From Gammaproteobacteria bacterium (GTDB taxonomy: Bacteria > Pseudomonadota > Gammaproteobacteria > Pseudomonadales > Azotimanducaceae): DNA of 64,000 nucleotides. Shown here piece after piece: positions 27,126-36,388 of this stretch. How positions within the stretch are numbered: the stretch's first letter is position 1; each line of letters begins with the position of its first letter. The position numbers and the translations under genes are program-made. The stretch spans positions 248,001 through 312,000 of the forward strand of contig JAPOVV010000038.1 of NCBI GenBank assembly GCA_026707945.1. The letters are read 5' to 3'. Below the pieces are notes generated by a model. The model was not told the origin of the DNA, made no database searches, and saw only the letters and a program-made list of their open reading frames with translations.

Positions 27126-28304
27126 TTAGCCAGCGGCTGAACTCAACTCCAAGACCAGGTCGACAACAGCGTTGCGTGTTCGCATCGCCACCTCTAAATC
27201 GACATTGTTAGACATCCGATCATCTGGATGATGAAAGAGGCGATTTGAGCCAAGCAACGAGACATAGTTGCCGCCGCCGTCGAAGATGTTCCGTGCTTCA
27301 CCGCCAGGTCGGATATCACCACCAACTTCGCTAGCGACTACAACCTCGTTTGTGGTTAGGTACTTGGCAAACGTTTCTCTAAGCTTGTCGTTTGAGTACT
27401 GCATGCGAATCTGGGAACCCTTTGCGGCGAAGTTTGCGCCAAGGTGTACCCACGAGTGCGCATCACGAGCCAACCCAGGATTCTGACTGAGGAAATACTC
27501 GAGACCGACGTGACCAAGTTCGTGACCTGTATTAGCCGTAAGTATGACGTCCCTCTCGGGCGTTCTCGCTGCCAACGAACGAGCACTCGCTAACCAAGCT
27601 GCAATGCCACCACATCGCTCGGCGGTACTCGTCCACCATGAACTCTTTGGCGTCATGACGACCAAAGGATCTAAATCGGAGCTCTGGCCCGCGAGGTGGA
27701 CTTCGACGTTCGTTGCCGTCGACTGTTCGATCTCGAAGTTGACATGGAGTTTCGCCGTCGCGCCGGTTTGTGCGCTTGCTTGAAGCGTGTTTGCTTGCTC
27801 ACCATCGATGATCAGCACCGGCACACCTAATGGTTCGGTGTAGGAATCGGCGTTGAGCATCGCAATGCCGGGCGTTTCGCTCCGGGCGATCCCAATCAGC
27901 GCTTCATGCGTATCGCGGTTACGGTGCGACAGTAATTGAAGGTTTTGAGGACCACCATTAGCCGTAGCTTGACCTAACCCAATTACGCCGTCTTGACCTG
28001 CGGTGACTAAGGGTGCTTCAAGAATCCCGTCTGTCTCGCCGCCATCGAAAAGGGGTATACCTCCGATGCGAGTGCCACCGACCTCGACAAAACAATCCTT
28101 GGGGACTCGGCGCTCAAACGGAAACTCGACGATCCGTGCTGACACGCCGGCGTCGGTCAAGCGCTTGACCAACATTTCTGATGTACGCAGATCACCGTCG
28201 GTTCCGGTTCGATGCTGTGATTCCACATCCCACGAACGAATGTCCTCAACGAGCACGTCATGTTCAGATGCGATTTGAGAGCTAGAAATAGATTTACTCT
28301 TCAC
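27126..28304 (-). CDS. M28-like peptidase family protein with altered metal site
   Basis: 392 residues without a signal peptide. The layout follows M28 aminopeptidases: an N-terminal segment with WDVESQHRTGTDGD, an inserted PA-like domain (about 80-210), then the catalytic domain. But the first zinc His is missing where the sequence has VVMTPKSSWW, the bridging Asp position reads STAERCGGIAAWL, and the Glu-Glu pair appears as TGHELGHVGLEY. The last ligand region is RLFHHPDDRM. A subfamily with a changed or lost metal site is likely. It is convergent with the LRAT gene (10 bases). Confidence 0.75.
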   Translation of the reverse strand: MKSKSISSSQIASEHDVLVEDIRSWDVESQHRTGTDGDLRTSEMLVKRLTDAGVSARIVEFPFERRVPKDCFVEVGGTRIGGIPLFDGGETDGILEAPLVTAGQDGVIGLGQATANGGPQNLQLLSHRNRDTHEALIGIARSETPGIAMLNADSYTEPLGVPVLIIDGEQANTLQASAQTGATAKLHVNFEIEQSTATNVEVHLAGQSSDLDPLVVMTPKSSWWTSTAERCGGIAAWLASARSLAARTPERDVILTANTGHELGHVGLEYFLSQNPGLARDAHSWVHLGANFAAKGSQIRMQYSNDKLRETFAKYLTTNEVVVASEVGGDIRPGGEARNIFDGGGNYVSLLGSNRLFHHPDDRMSNNVDLEVAMRTRNAVVDLVLELSSAAG

Positions 28305-28402
28305 GATATCTTGGTGCGGTTCTTAGCCGGAAATGTGACCGCTGAGTCAGGTCCGACTTCTATGAAACGCTGTTGATTGGAAGTTAGAGTATAGAGGCGT
28401 AG

Positions 28403-28747
28403 CTAGTTAGGAGCGGTGGAACACCGATCTTCCAGTTCACGTTCAATCGCGATCACCTTGCCTTTGCTCTCGGCGACTTCGTGTTCATGATCCGTGTTCA
28501 TTGCACCTGAACCGGGCATGAAGAACGTGTTCGACTTGATGTCTCTAGACCGATCGTTGAGTTGTTCTTGGATGTAGGAATCGCGTTCCTTAATCGCTAG
28601 ATTCAGTTCGTTATGGAGGTCGGCGCACGAAAACAGTCGGTAGCGTACGGAAGAAACTTCAGCTGGTGGGATGTTCTTGGGTTGAGTAGCACACCCACTC
28701 GTAGTCAAGAGCACGGCGGCAATAAAGGATGATGTTAGAAGCTTCAC
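28403..28747 (-). CDS. small lipoprotein of unknown function
   Basis: 114 residues. A signal peptide (LLTSSFIAAVLLT) ends in the lipobox TSGC (Cys19). The mature part begins with a proline-containing linker, then a Cys-containing helix (FSCADLHNELNLAIKERDSY) and a charged helical end with a final Cys; two Cys could form a disulfide. It is similar in layout to small envelope lipoproteins found across Gammaproteobacteria, but I do not recognise the family. It stands alone. Confidence 0.7.
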   Translation of the reverse strand: MKLLTSSFIAAVLLTTSGCATQPKNIPPAEVSSVRYRLFSCADLHNELNLAIKERDSYIQEQLNDRSRDIKSNTFFMPGSGAMNTDHEHEVAESKGKVIAIERELEDRCSTAPN

Positions 28748-28964
28748 GCTTTATTGGTACCTAGAAATCCTTTGCTTAGACACAGAGAACACAAAGAGGT
28801 TTCGTGGCTTGGGATTATGGAGGGAAACGACGGAATTTCGGCGAGAATGCAAAGAATTCGACATCATAGGACGATATTCCTTCGATAATTGCGTTCGTTA
28901 ATTCCTCGCAGCACCACTCGCACGTCAAGTACGGGCGGCTCGCTGCTTTTTGTTTTTGTGACGC

Positions 28965-30407
28965 ATGGCTACTGAAGGCGACACCGACGTCGCGCCCAAA
29001 CTTAGTACACCAAATTTCGAACTTGGCTTAGCGACGCCAGCGCGAACCGCGCGGAGTGAGTTGAAGGCTCTGTCCGTGCTTGGTGCGCCTATCGTGTTGA
29101 CGCAAATGTCGCAGATGGGCATGTCGATCATCGACCTGATCTTTGCCGGACATGTAAGCGCAGCAGATCTTGCGGGCGTTGGGTTGGGGGCATCGCTCTT
29201 CTGGCCGACGATGTTGCTAACTTCCGGTTTGCTATTCGCCGTCACACCTACCGTCGCGCAACTCTATGGCGCCGGGCGAGCCAACGAGACCGGAGCGGTG
29301 GCCAGGCAAGCTGGGTGGATCGCATTCGTCGGCGCAATCGTGGTGATTAGCGTACTCCTAAACGCGCACGCGATTTACGCGTTGTTTGACGTCGATCCGG
29401 TTGGGATTCCTATTGCCGTCGGTTTCCTAGAAGCGCAAGCGTGGGGCATCTTTGCATTGTTTGGCTACTTTGTGTTCCGAAATCTCTGTGAGGGACTAGC
29501 GCTTACTCTGCCTGCGATGATCATCGGCTTGATCAGTCTGGGATTAAAGATCCCGCTCAACATGATCTTCGTCAACGGTGCGTTTGGCATCGAAGGTCAG
29601 GGTGGTATTGGCTGCGGTGTCTCGTCCGCGATCATCTTTTGGATCCAGTTTTTCGCCATCGCCATCGCGGTGTTAACGACGCGCATTCGTCGATCTGGCG
29701 TGTTCGATCGTTTCGATAAGCCTGATTTCGCGGAAATTAGCCGCTTAGTGCGACTGGGATTTCCCATCGGCACAAGTATCTTCGCGGAAGTCTCGTTCTT
29801 CTCCGGTATCGTGATTCTGATCGGTCGTTTCGGTGTCGATGTCGTTGCGAGTCACAACATTGCGACGAGCTTTGCGGGGGTAGCCTTCATGATTCCGTTA
29901 GCGATTGGTATGGCTAGCACGATTCGTGTGGGTGCCAGTGTTGGTGCGCGTGAATTCAACCACGCTTGGTTGACCGTGAGAGTTGCTGTTACGACGGCGC
30001 TTGCCATCGGCTGCGTGTCGGCCATCGTCATGTTATTGGGTCGTAAGCAGTTGGTGACGCTTTACAACGATGAGCCGCAGGTTGTTGCCTTAGCGTCGTT
30101 GTTGTTTCTCTATTGCGCGTTTTTCCAACTATTTGATTGTGCCCAAGTCGTGATGATGGGCTCGTTGCGCGGTTACAAGGACACGACCAAGCCGATGTTT
30201 ATTGCCATAGCTGCATATTGGGGTATTGGTATGCCGATTGGTCTCGCGTTTGGATTCGGTTGGGTCACGGGGGAACCAGTGGGCGTTGTAGGCTTTTGGT
30301 GGGGGCTATGTGCCGGTTTGGCGGCGGCGGCGTTTGGATTGTCGATAAGAGTTAAGCGCACGGCTAACGCATTCATTTCAGGACGTCGCGAACCACCTCC
30401 CATATAA
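28965..30407 (+). CDS. MATE-family multidrug/sodium antiporter
   Basis: 480 residues with about twelve membrane segments in two similar halves. The MATE pattern is seen in ELKALSVLGAPIVLTQMSQM at the start of TM1, DLIFAGHVSAADLAGVGLGA, and in the second half FPIGTSIFAEVSFFSG and ASHNIATSFAGVAFMIPLAI. The family exports cationic drugs or metabolites using sodium or protons (NorM-like). No clear ribosome site precedes the ATG. Upstream lies a T-rich stretch that could be an attenuator. Confidence 0.93.
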   Translation: MATEGDTDVAPKLSTPNFELGLATPARTARSELKALSVLGAPIVLTQMSQMGMSIIDLIFAGHVSAADLAGVGLGASLFWPTMLLTSGLLFAVTPTVAQLYGAGRANETGAVARQAGWIAFVGAIVVISVLLNAHAIYALFDVDPVGIPIAVGFLEAQAWGIFALFGYFVFRNLCEGLALTLPAMIIGLISLGLKIPLNMIFVNGAFGIEGQGGIGCGVSSAIIFWIQFFAIAIAVLTTRIRRSGVFDRFDKPDFAEISRLVRLGFPIGTSIFAEVSFFSGIVILIGRFGVDVVASHNIATSFAGVAFMIPLAIGMASTIRVGASVGAREFNHAWLTVRVAVTTALAIGCVSAIVMLLGRKQLVTLYNDEPQVVALASLLFLYCAFFQLFDCAQVVMMGSLRGYKDTTKPMFIAIAAYWGIGMPIGLAFGFGWVTGEPVGVVGFWWGLCAGLAAAAFGLSIRVKRTANAFISGRREPPPI

Positions 30408-30409
30408 AG

Positions 30410-30796
30410 TTATGGTGGAGATTCGTCCAAGATGCGCTCTGCTGCGGATCGAGGTCGGTCAAGATCTACCCCGTGCGGGAGCGATGGTTCCTCTCGGATT
30501 TGCTCGTTTTGAATTGGCGCGCTAGCCGACTGTTCTTTCTTACGCCGCTTCCGAAGGATGACCAAGAGCGCGATCAGAGCAATAGCTGCAATCGAACCCC
30601 ATTTCATAACGAATGAGAGCGCGACATGCTGGGTCGCTTGGGACGCCGCGGCGAATTCGAGATATTCGCCATGACCGAACGTGATCACCGCGATGGCAAT
30701 GGCTGCGACGATAAAGGGTGCGAACCACGTCGAACTGCGCCAATAGCTCCGCAACCACACGATGAATGCGGACCACGCGATCACACGACTTAGCAT
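30410..30796 (-). CDS. membrane protein of unknown function
   Basis: 128 residues. Two or three membrane helices are visible (VIAWSAFIVWL; FAPFIVAAIAIAVITFG; WGSIAAIALIALLVIL), followed by a very basic RKRRKKE cluster and a polar, proline-rich cytoplasmic tail. I do not recognise the family. It begins 4 bases after the gene at 30801 ends on the same strand, so they form a two-gene unit, and it ends 2 bases from the MATE gene, convergently. Confidence 0.65.
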   Translation of the reverse strand: MLSRVIAWSAFIVWLRSYWRSSTWFAPFIVAAIAIAVITFGHGEYLEFAAASQATQHVALSFVMKWGSIAAIALIALLVILRKRRKKEQSASAPIQNEQIREEPSLPHGVDLDRPRSAAERILDESPP

Positions 30797-30800
30797 AGGG

Positions 30801-31208
30801 TTAGATCCAAAGATTGATACCGAGCGACGCTAACGCGACTCCGAGTGCCCCTTGTAGAACGCCAAGTTTCAGGCTGTTCTTGATCTCGTCCAGTTCTTCC
30901 CTGTAGATGATCTCGTACTGTTCTGGACTTAGCTCATTCGGCAGCCGTCCTGCCGTCGCGATTCGCGCGTCCGTCCGTTGACGGGCTTTGTCCTTGATCA
31001 TTTGGTCGAGGCGGTCGGTGACTTTGTCGATTCGGCTGCGCTTTTTGACATCGAGTGATTCATACCACGACTTAAAAGACTCCGTGTCTAGATCGCCAAC
31101 GGCGTTACGAACGACCAGTGCCATGTCTTTGGCAGGTATACGAGCTTTCTGAACCAGACCCTTCGCCTTTCCTTTAAGTGAATTGAACGATAGGTCTTTG
31201 GGGGTCAT
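30801..31208 (-). CDS. protein of unknown function with C-terminal hydrophobic anchor
   Basis: 135 residues. Mostly helical and highly charged, with basic and acidic patches (SRIDKVTDRLDQMIKDKARQ), then a hydrophobic end (LGVLQGALGVALASLGINLW) that could insert in the membrane. No known motif is seen. It precedes the membrane protein gene at 30410 by 4 bases and is probably co-transcribed with it; the tail anchor and the partner suggest an envelope complex, which is inference. Confidence 0.65.
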   Translation of the reverse strand: MTPKDLSFNSLKGKAKGLVQKARIPAKDMALVVRNAVGDLDTESFKSWYESLDVKKRSRIDKVTDRLDQMIKDKARQRTDARIATAGRLPNELSPEQYEIIYREELDEIKNSLKLGVLQGALGVALASLGINLWI

Positions 31209-31308
31209 GGCGCGTAGCTAGTGTGATTGAGTAAAGCTATGAAAGATGGAAAAATCATAGTGACGTTTGATGGAAGAGCTACCATATTCATAACTACCAC
31301 CAACGGAA

Positions 31309-32043
31309 GTGCAGTTGAGTGACTTAGTCTTGAAGATAGGGCATGACGGCTGGTCGGAGCTCGTGCTTAACCAGCCGGAAACTCGTAACGCGATCACAGG
31401 TCCGCTCGGGGAGCAACTCGCTTCAGCTATTCATACGGCTGACGCTGATCCAGCGACGCATCTACTCATGTTGCGCGGCGCGGATGGCGCGTTCTGTTCT
31501 GGTCTCAATCTAAAGGAGTTTAACCGGGATCCTCCGCCCGACTGGTTGGCGAATTTTCAGGCGACTTGGCGTCGTACCCATGCAGCTTTGTACGACTGCA
31601 GTAAACCGATCGTTGTTGCGCTAGAGAAATATGCGATTAATGGAGGTGCCGCACTTGCACTCGCGGCTGACTTGCTTGTGGTCGGCGACGATTCCTATTT
31701 ACAAGTCGGAGAGGTTAGACAGGGCATGGCTGCACCGTATAACCTTGCGTGGCTAAACCTTCGACACAGTGAAAACGTGATTGCGCAACTCACGTTAACC
31801 GGTAAACGTTTTACAGGTTCGGAGCTGCATCGTTTAGGAATCGCGTACGAAGCCCCAGCCACATTGGAAACTGTCAACGTCGCGACAGCGTTATGTGATG
31901 AATTGGCCGGTTATCCGGAAGATGCGCTAGTAACCATCAAACGCATGATGCGGGGTTACCACGATGTACCTTCCGACGACTGGTTTGACGTTGCCACGCG
32001 CAACGCACCGAAGCGAAGCGGCGGTCCTAAACGCGTCAGTTAA
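31309..32043 (+). CDS. enoyl-CoA hydratase/isomerase family protein
   Basis: 244 residues from the GTG at 31309; a TTG at 31315 is better placed after the GGAA at 31305 and may be the true start. The crotonase fold is shown by RGADGAFCSGLNLKEF, which forms the first half of the oxyanion hole, and KYAINGGAALALAADLLVVG, which forms the second. The catalytic Glu region is in DSYLQVGEVRQGM. It would hydrate or isomerise acyl-CoA thioesters. The C-terminus is short. It overlaps the convergent oxidoreductase gene by 8 bases. Confidence 0.87.
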   Translation: MQLSDLVLKIGHDGWSELVLNQPETRNAITGPLGEQLASAIHTADADPATHLLMLRGADGAFCSGLNLKEFNRDPPPDWLANFQATWRRTHAALYDCSKPIVVALEKYAINGGAALALAADLLVVGDDSYLQVGEVRQGMAAPYNLAWLNLRHSENVIAQLTLTGKRFTGSELHRLGIAYEAPATLETVNVATALCDELAGYPEDALVTIKRMMRGYHDVPSDDWFDVATRNAPKRSGGPKRVS

Positions 32044-33091
32044 TCTCGACTTCTGAACCTGTTTCCGCAGATTCGTAGAGACCATCGAGCATTTTCTGGA
32101 CCATCAAACCGTGTTCTGCGGGTGCCATCGTAGGTTTGTCGTAAAGTACATGTTCCACCCAATTGCGCATTTTCTTGCGGAACGGATCTGCTGCCTGGCC
32201 TGAAGGAAGCCAGTGGGGCTGCGCATTCACCATGTGGTCGTGCTGATCGCTAAATAACTGGGGTGGATCCCAGGTCGCGCCGCCCTTATCACCCATAAGC
32301 GTGAAGTTCCATTCGTTCTTCTCAATGTGAGCGGCAAAGCTGGCTTCAATGCTCAGTGATGCACCGTTTTCGAAACGAATGTGGCCAACCGCAAGGTCCT
32401 CTACGGTGTAGGTCTTGTGATCCCAGTTGGGCCATTGTGATATGACGCTGGATGGCTTGTTGCCAAGATAGGTGTGCATGACGCCTGACGCCGCAACCGG
32501 CTTCGGCGACCCCATGACGAAATGGGTCGTTTCAAGTACATGCACACCGATATCAATGAGAGGACCGCCACCTTGAAGCTCCTTGCGCCCGAACACACCC
32601 CAATTCGGAATGCCTCGGCGTCGTAGCGCTTGTACGCGGCCGTAGAGTATGTTGCCGAGACCGCCGTCATCAACAGCTTGTTTGAGAAAGTTGGTGCGCG
32701 CTTCATAACGGTGTTGGAAACCTATCACCAGCTTCTTACCGTTGTCCCGCGCGGCATCCAACATTTGTTGACCTTCAATCGCGTTCATGGCCAGTGGCTT
32801 TTCGACGATAACATCAAAACCAGCTTCAAGCGCGGCGATCGTACACGGCGCGTGTAAGCCGTTCGGCGTACAAACGCTGACCGCATCAGCTTCGATCTTG
32901 GTCAGCATCGCCTCGTAGTCCGTAAACGAGTGAGGAATCTCAAATTCATCACATCGTCGCTTCACGCTCGTTTCAACAACATCGGAAGCGGCAACCAGCT
33001 CGACATCTGGCATCGCACTCAGGTAACGCATGTGGGTGCCTGCAATGCCACCCGCACCAATGAACGCTACACGTAGTTTGTTCTCAGCCAT
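32036..33091 (-). CDS. Gfo/Idh/MocA-family NAD(P)-dependent oxidoreductase
   Basis: 351 residues. The N-terminal Rossmann motif is AFIGAGGIAGTHMRYL (about 9-24), followed by VEKPLAMN, the family lysine motif (about 95-102). The C-terminal half is the alpha/beta domain with GGGPLIDIGVHVLETTHFVMG, containing the catalytic Asp-x3-His. Members oxidise or reduce sugars, inositols and similar polyols. A preceding TonB-dependent receptor on the same strand, 46 bases upstream, suggests shared use of an imported carbohydrate, which is inference. Confidence 0.9.
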   Translation of the reverse strand: MAENKLRVAFIGAGGIAGTHMRYLSAMPDVELVAASDVVETSVKRRCDEFEIPHSFTDYEAMLTKIEADAVSVCTPNGLHAPCTIAALEAGFDVIVEKPLAMNAIEGQQMLDAARDNGKKLVIGFQHRYEARTNFLKQAVDDGGLGNILYGRVQALRRRGIPNWGVFGRKELQGGGPLIDIGVHVLETTHFVMGSPKPVAASGVMHTYLGNKPSSVISQWPNWDHKTYTVEDLAVGHIRFENGASLSIEASFAAHIEKNEWNFTLMGDKGGATWDPPQLFSDQHDHMVNAQPHWLPSGQAADPFRKKMRNWVEHVLYDKPTMAPAEHGLMVQKMLDGLYESAETGSEVEIN

Positions 33092-33137
33092 GCTATTTCC
33101 CTTTTAGCGTACTGGACGTCGAGTCTTGCGTCGCGTA

Positions 33138-35654
33138 CTAGAAACTAAGTTTCGTTAAGACGTAGAAGAGCGTGCCGTTGTAACCGGCAGGTGAATAGCG
33201 CGGATACCGACGACCGTTGCCGAAGCTAATCGTCTCGTCGGGATACGCATCGAATGCGTTCTCTATACCTGCTGAGACTGAAATGTCATCGGTAAGTACG
33301 AGCGTACCTAAAAGATCGACGTACCCGTACCCGTCAAATTCCGCCGCACTATGGTCGTCGTACCATGAGCCGTAGAAGTTGTATCGCGCCGTCAGATCGA
33401 TTCGTTGAAGCGAGTAGCGTGCTGATACGCCGTACCGTGTTTCTGGTGCACCGCGTTCCAGATTGTCGATTGTGTCGCCACCGGTGATCGTGGAACCTTC
33501 CCGATAGTCTTCGACTGACGTTTGCGTATTGTTGAACGAGAACAGAACGTCCAGCAAACCATCACCTAGCTCGAACGATTGAGTTGCGACGATGTCGATC
33601 CCTCGTGTCGACGTATCAAAGTCGTTGGTGAAAAAGCGGACCGACGTAAAGTCAGCTGCTTCGGGTACACCTTGTTCGACTAGCGCAGTCTTGATTTCAT
33701 CCGTAACGGTCGTTAAGCCAGAGAGCGCGATTCGGTCTGTGACATCGATATTGAAGAAATCGGCAGTAATCGTGATCCCGTTGTCCAATTCCAGAATTGC
33801 GCCAGCGGTGAAGTTGACTGATTCCTCGGGCTCGAGCTCGCGACCACCAAGTGCAACCGCAACAGGATGGGTGGAACCGATCGTTCCTCGTTCTTCAAAT
33901 ACGTTTGTTGCCGCGTTGACGACCGTAGACACATTTCGTGCATTGGACTGCCCAGGTGTCGGTGCGCGGAAACCAGTGCCAACGCTTCCTCGAACTGCCA
34001 GGGTGTCCGACAAATCGATGCGCCCCGTTAGTTTGAAGTTCAACGTCGTACCAAAACCGTCGAAGTCTTCAAAGCGAACGGCGCCACCGTATACGGCGTT
34101 GTCAGCCATGGCGAGTTCCAGGTCAAGGTAAGCCGCTGTGTTAAGTCGGTTCCATGCACCGCTCGATGCGGGGTTGAAGCCGCCGAAGCCATTGGTTCCG
34201 GTGCTGAAACCGTATTGCTGGTAGTGGCCGATTGCCCATGAGCTTCGCTCACCGATGTCGATCGAGAATTCCTCATTGCGGATTTCCAGACCACCCGCGA
34301 CGTTCAGATCGTTACCGTCCATAACCTGCACAACGCGGCTCGCGTCCACGTTGACGTTCCATTCTTTCTGACGGTACTCTCCGAAATTGAAATCCCGTGG
34401 TGACGTTGGACCAAGACTGGGATTGAGCGTGTTATTGATAAAGCCGTTCATCCGGTTGTAACCGGTGCTTGCGGATAGATCGAGGTCGATATCGTCAAAA
34501 ACAACGGTTCGGTAGCCGACTACGCCTGAAAGGTCTGAGACGACCGCACCAAAGCGAGGGGTGAACCCTTGCGGGAGAATCTCACCGAACCAGAAGCAAT
34601 CTTGGTCTGCACGCAGAGTGTCATGGAAAGACACCACGTTTTCTGCAACGGCGGGTACGTTGTACTTCGATTGACAGCCTTCGCCGCCAACGAGGAAGAA
34701 GTTATCGCCGGTCTTGTAGACACCTACGCGATTCATCGGACTGCGGAAGAAAAAGAAGGTTTCGACTTCCCGTTCCGCGTAATTCCCAAAGGCATAGAAG
34801 TGACCATCGGAACCAACGTTGTTGCCGAGGTTTGCAACGAACTTGACGTTGCTTTTGACGTCAGGGGAGCCCCACGGCTTGGCCGGTACGCTCACGCCTT
34901 GAATGCCTTGTTGAATTAAAGCGGTAGCGTCGCCGTGTTGAACGCTTCGATCGGTAGGTTCTGATGAGCCGTATTCAGCGCTCAAGTTAAGAAAACCGCT
35001 GTCGAACAACGGCAAGCCAACGTTACCAGCAACACTCATAAATGTTTCGTTGTCATTTTCGGTGTGACCACCATACTTGACGAGCACATCCGAACCGCTG
35101 TCCGCATCTTTTAGCTGGAAGTTCAAAACTCCTGCGATTGCGTCAGAACCATACTGCGCTGCAGCACCATCGCGTAGTACTTCCAACTGTCTAATCGCGA
35201 TGCTTGGAATCGCGGAGATATCAGGACCTTGTGCACCGTTCGATGCCCCGTTGGAAATCCACTGAATGACGGAACCGCGGTGGCGTCGCTTGTTGTTCAT
35301 TAGAACCAGCGTGTGGTCGGGGGCCAGTCCTCTCAGATTGACTGGTCGCAATAGCGCTGCCAAGTCGCGAGAAGGATTGTCACTCATATGGAATGAGGGT
35401 ACCACCGATCGAATTAGATTCGACATATCACTGCCAGCCTGACTATCGAACGCCTCGTTCGAGATAACATCGACGGGAACCGTTGAATCCGTCACGGAGC
35501 GAGGTTCTGCACGAGTACCTACAACCACGACCTCTTCTATCTCGAGTTCTGCGCCTTCGTTAGTTTCTTGCTGGCCTACTGCTGTACTGGACCAAACCAC
35601 GCTAACTAGTGCGGCAAGAAATGCTGATTTACTAAAAACCCGGCAAGGACGCAT
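33138..35654 (-). CDS. TonB-dependent outer-membrane receptor
   Basis: 838 residues. Signal peptide about 1-28 (ends AVGQQ). The TonB-box region is EEVVVVGTRAEPRS, then the plug domain with LLRPVNLRGLAPDHTLVLMN and RQLEVLRDGAAAQYGSDAIA (about 60-180), and a 22-strand barrel ending in Phe. A Cys pair lies in the EGCQSKYN and DQDCFWFG loops. An AGGAG ribosome site lies 8 bases before the ATG. The plug subtype with QWISNGASNGAQGPDISAIP is of the kind seen in SusC-free receptors of marine Proteobacteria. The ligand is unknown; it may feed the adjacent oxidoreductase. Confidence 0.93.
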   Translation of the reverse strand: MRPCRVFSKSAFLAALVSVVWSSTAVGQQETNEGAELEIEEVVVVGTRAEPRSVTDSTVPVDVISNEAFDSQAGSDMSNLIRSVVPSFHMSDNPSRDLAALLRPVNLRGLAPDHTLVLMNNKRRHRGSVIQWISNGASNGAQGPDISAIPSIAIRQLEVLRDGAAAQYGSDAIAGVLNFQLKDADSGSDVLVKYGGHTENDNETFMSVAGNVGLPLFDSGFLNLSAEYGSSEPTDRSVQHGDATALIQQGIQGVSVPAKPWGSPDVKSNVKFVANLGNNVGSDGHFYAFGNYAEREVETFFFFRSPMNRVGVYKTGDNFFLVGGEGCQSKYNVPAVAENVVSFHDTLRADQDCFWFGEILPQGFTPRFGAVVSDLSGVVGYRTVVFDDIDLDLSASTGYNRMNGFINNTLNPSLGPTSPRDFNFGEYRQKEWNVNVDASRVVQVMDGNDLNVAGGLEIRNEEFSIDIGERSSWAIGHYQQYGFSTGTNGFGGFNPASSGAWNRLNTAAYLDLELAMADNAVYGGAVRFEDFDGFGTTLNFKLTGRIDLSDTLAVRGSVGTGFRAPTPGQSNARNVSTVVNAATNVFEERGTIGSTHPVAVALGGRELEPEESVNFTAGAILELDNGITITADFFNIDVTDRIALSGLTTVTDEIKTALVEQGVPEAADFTSVRFFTNDFDTSTRGIDIVATQSFELGDGLLDVLFSFNNTQTSVEDYREGSTITGGDTIDNLERGAPETRYGVSARYSLQRIDLTARYNFYGSWYDDHSAAEFDGYGYVDLLGTLVLTDDISVSAGIENAFDAYPDETISFGNGRRYPRYSPAGYNGTLFYVLTKLSF

Positions 35655-36154
35655 TGAAATCTCCTGTTGTTTAACGGACTAACTGCGCGATTTAGACCGC
35701 GACTTATAGATGACGCCAATCTAATAACGATTGAACACCAAGCGTCCAAATCGTTCGTACTGATTAGGTGATCTAGGGTTGTGAAGTGTGAATTGAGTTA
35801 CACCATATGCTGCAAAGAGTCAATGGTCGTGACTCGACCCTGTTGATCGAAATGATCACACTGCCATGATTCGACAGATTGCGTAATTATCGACACAGAT
35901 CACTTGAGAAAAATCTAGACAGATTGCGAATCGCAGCTCGTTGAGGCGGCAGACTCGTGTAGCGTATGACGAGATTGAAATTCGCTTAGGCACGTTTTTG
36001 ATTTCGCCCTAAAGTTGGTTTTTCGGGGTGAGGTAGCTGATTGCGCTAAATCCCAAACCACAAAGTGATGAAGCCTCACCTCCTAGTTCGCAGACTTAAC
36101 ACTTGATCACGCGTGCGATGGCCTGTCCAGACATCGTCAGATTAGCAACGGGAT
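35655..36154. other. intergenic region without recognisable gene
   Basis: About 500 bases between the divergent TonB-dependent receptor and hicA genes. It must hold the receptor promoter. I see no convincing coding frame, riboswitch, small RNA or Fur-like box, only AT-rich stretches. Confidence 0.5.
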
Positions 36155-36174
36155 TTGTGTATATTTCTACACAA
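36155..36174. promoter_or_regulatory. hicAB operator: perfect 7-bp inverted repeat
   Basis: TTGTGTA and TACACAA arms are separated by 6 bases and end 9 bases before the hicA start. The repeat covers a TATATT that could be the -10 element. HicB-type antitoxins with a C-terminal DNA-binding domain repress their own operon through such repeats, so this is the likely operator. Confidence 0.65.
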
Positions 36175-36183
36175 CATTAAACG

Positions 36184-36375
36184 GTGGAACGTAACAGCCG
36201 AAGGCTCATTTGTATGTTAAAGGAAGGCGGGTGGTGTCACATTGAAACGAAGGGCCGTCATCGTCAGTTTAGCCATCCTAACAAGCCGGGACGCGTGACG
36301 GTGCCTCATCCTAATAAAGATCTACGGTTAGTTACTGTCATCTCGATTTACAGACAAACAGGTTGGCGGACGTAA
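36184..36375 (+). CDS. hicA: HicA-family mRNA interferase toxin
   Basis: 63 residues from a GTG start. It has the compact dsRBD-like HicA fold pattern: RRLICMLKEGGWCHIETKGR, then HRQFSHPNKPGRVTVPHPNKD, with the catalytic His in KGRHRQF (about residue 26). HicA cuts mRNA and tmRNA and stops growth unless bound by HicB. The toxin-first order is usual for hicAB. The antitoxin start follows 13 bases later, with its ribosome site overlapping the hicA stop. The toxin looks intact. Confidence 0.92.
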   Translation: MERNSRRLICMLKEGGWCHIETKGRHRQFSHPNKPGRVTVPHPNKDLRLVTVISIYRQTGWRT

Positions 36376-36388
36376 GGAGAGTCATTTC

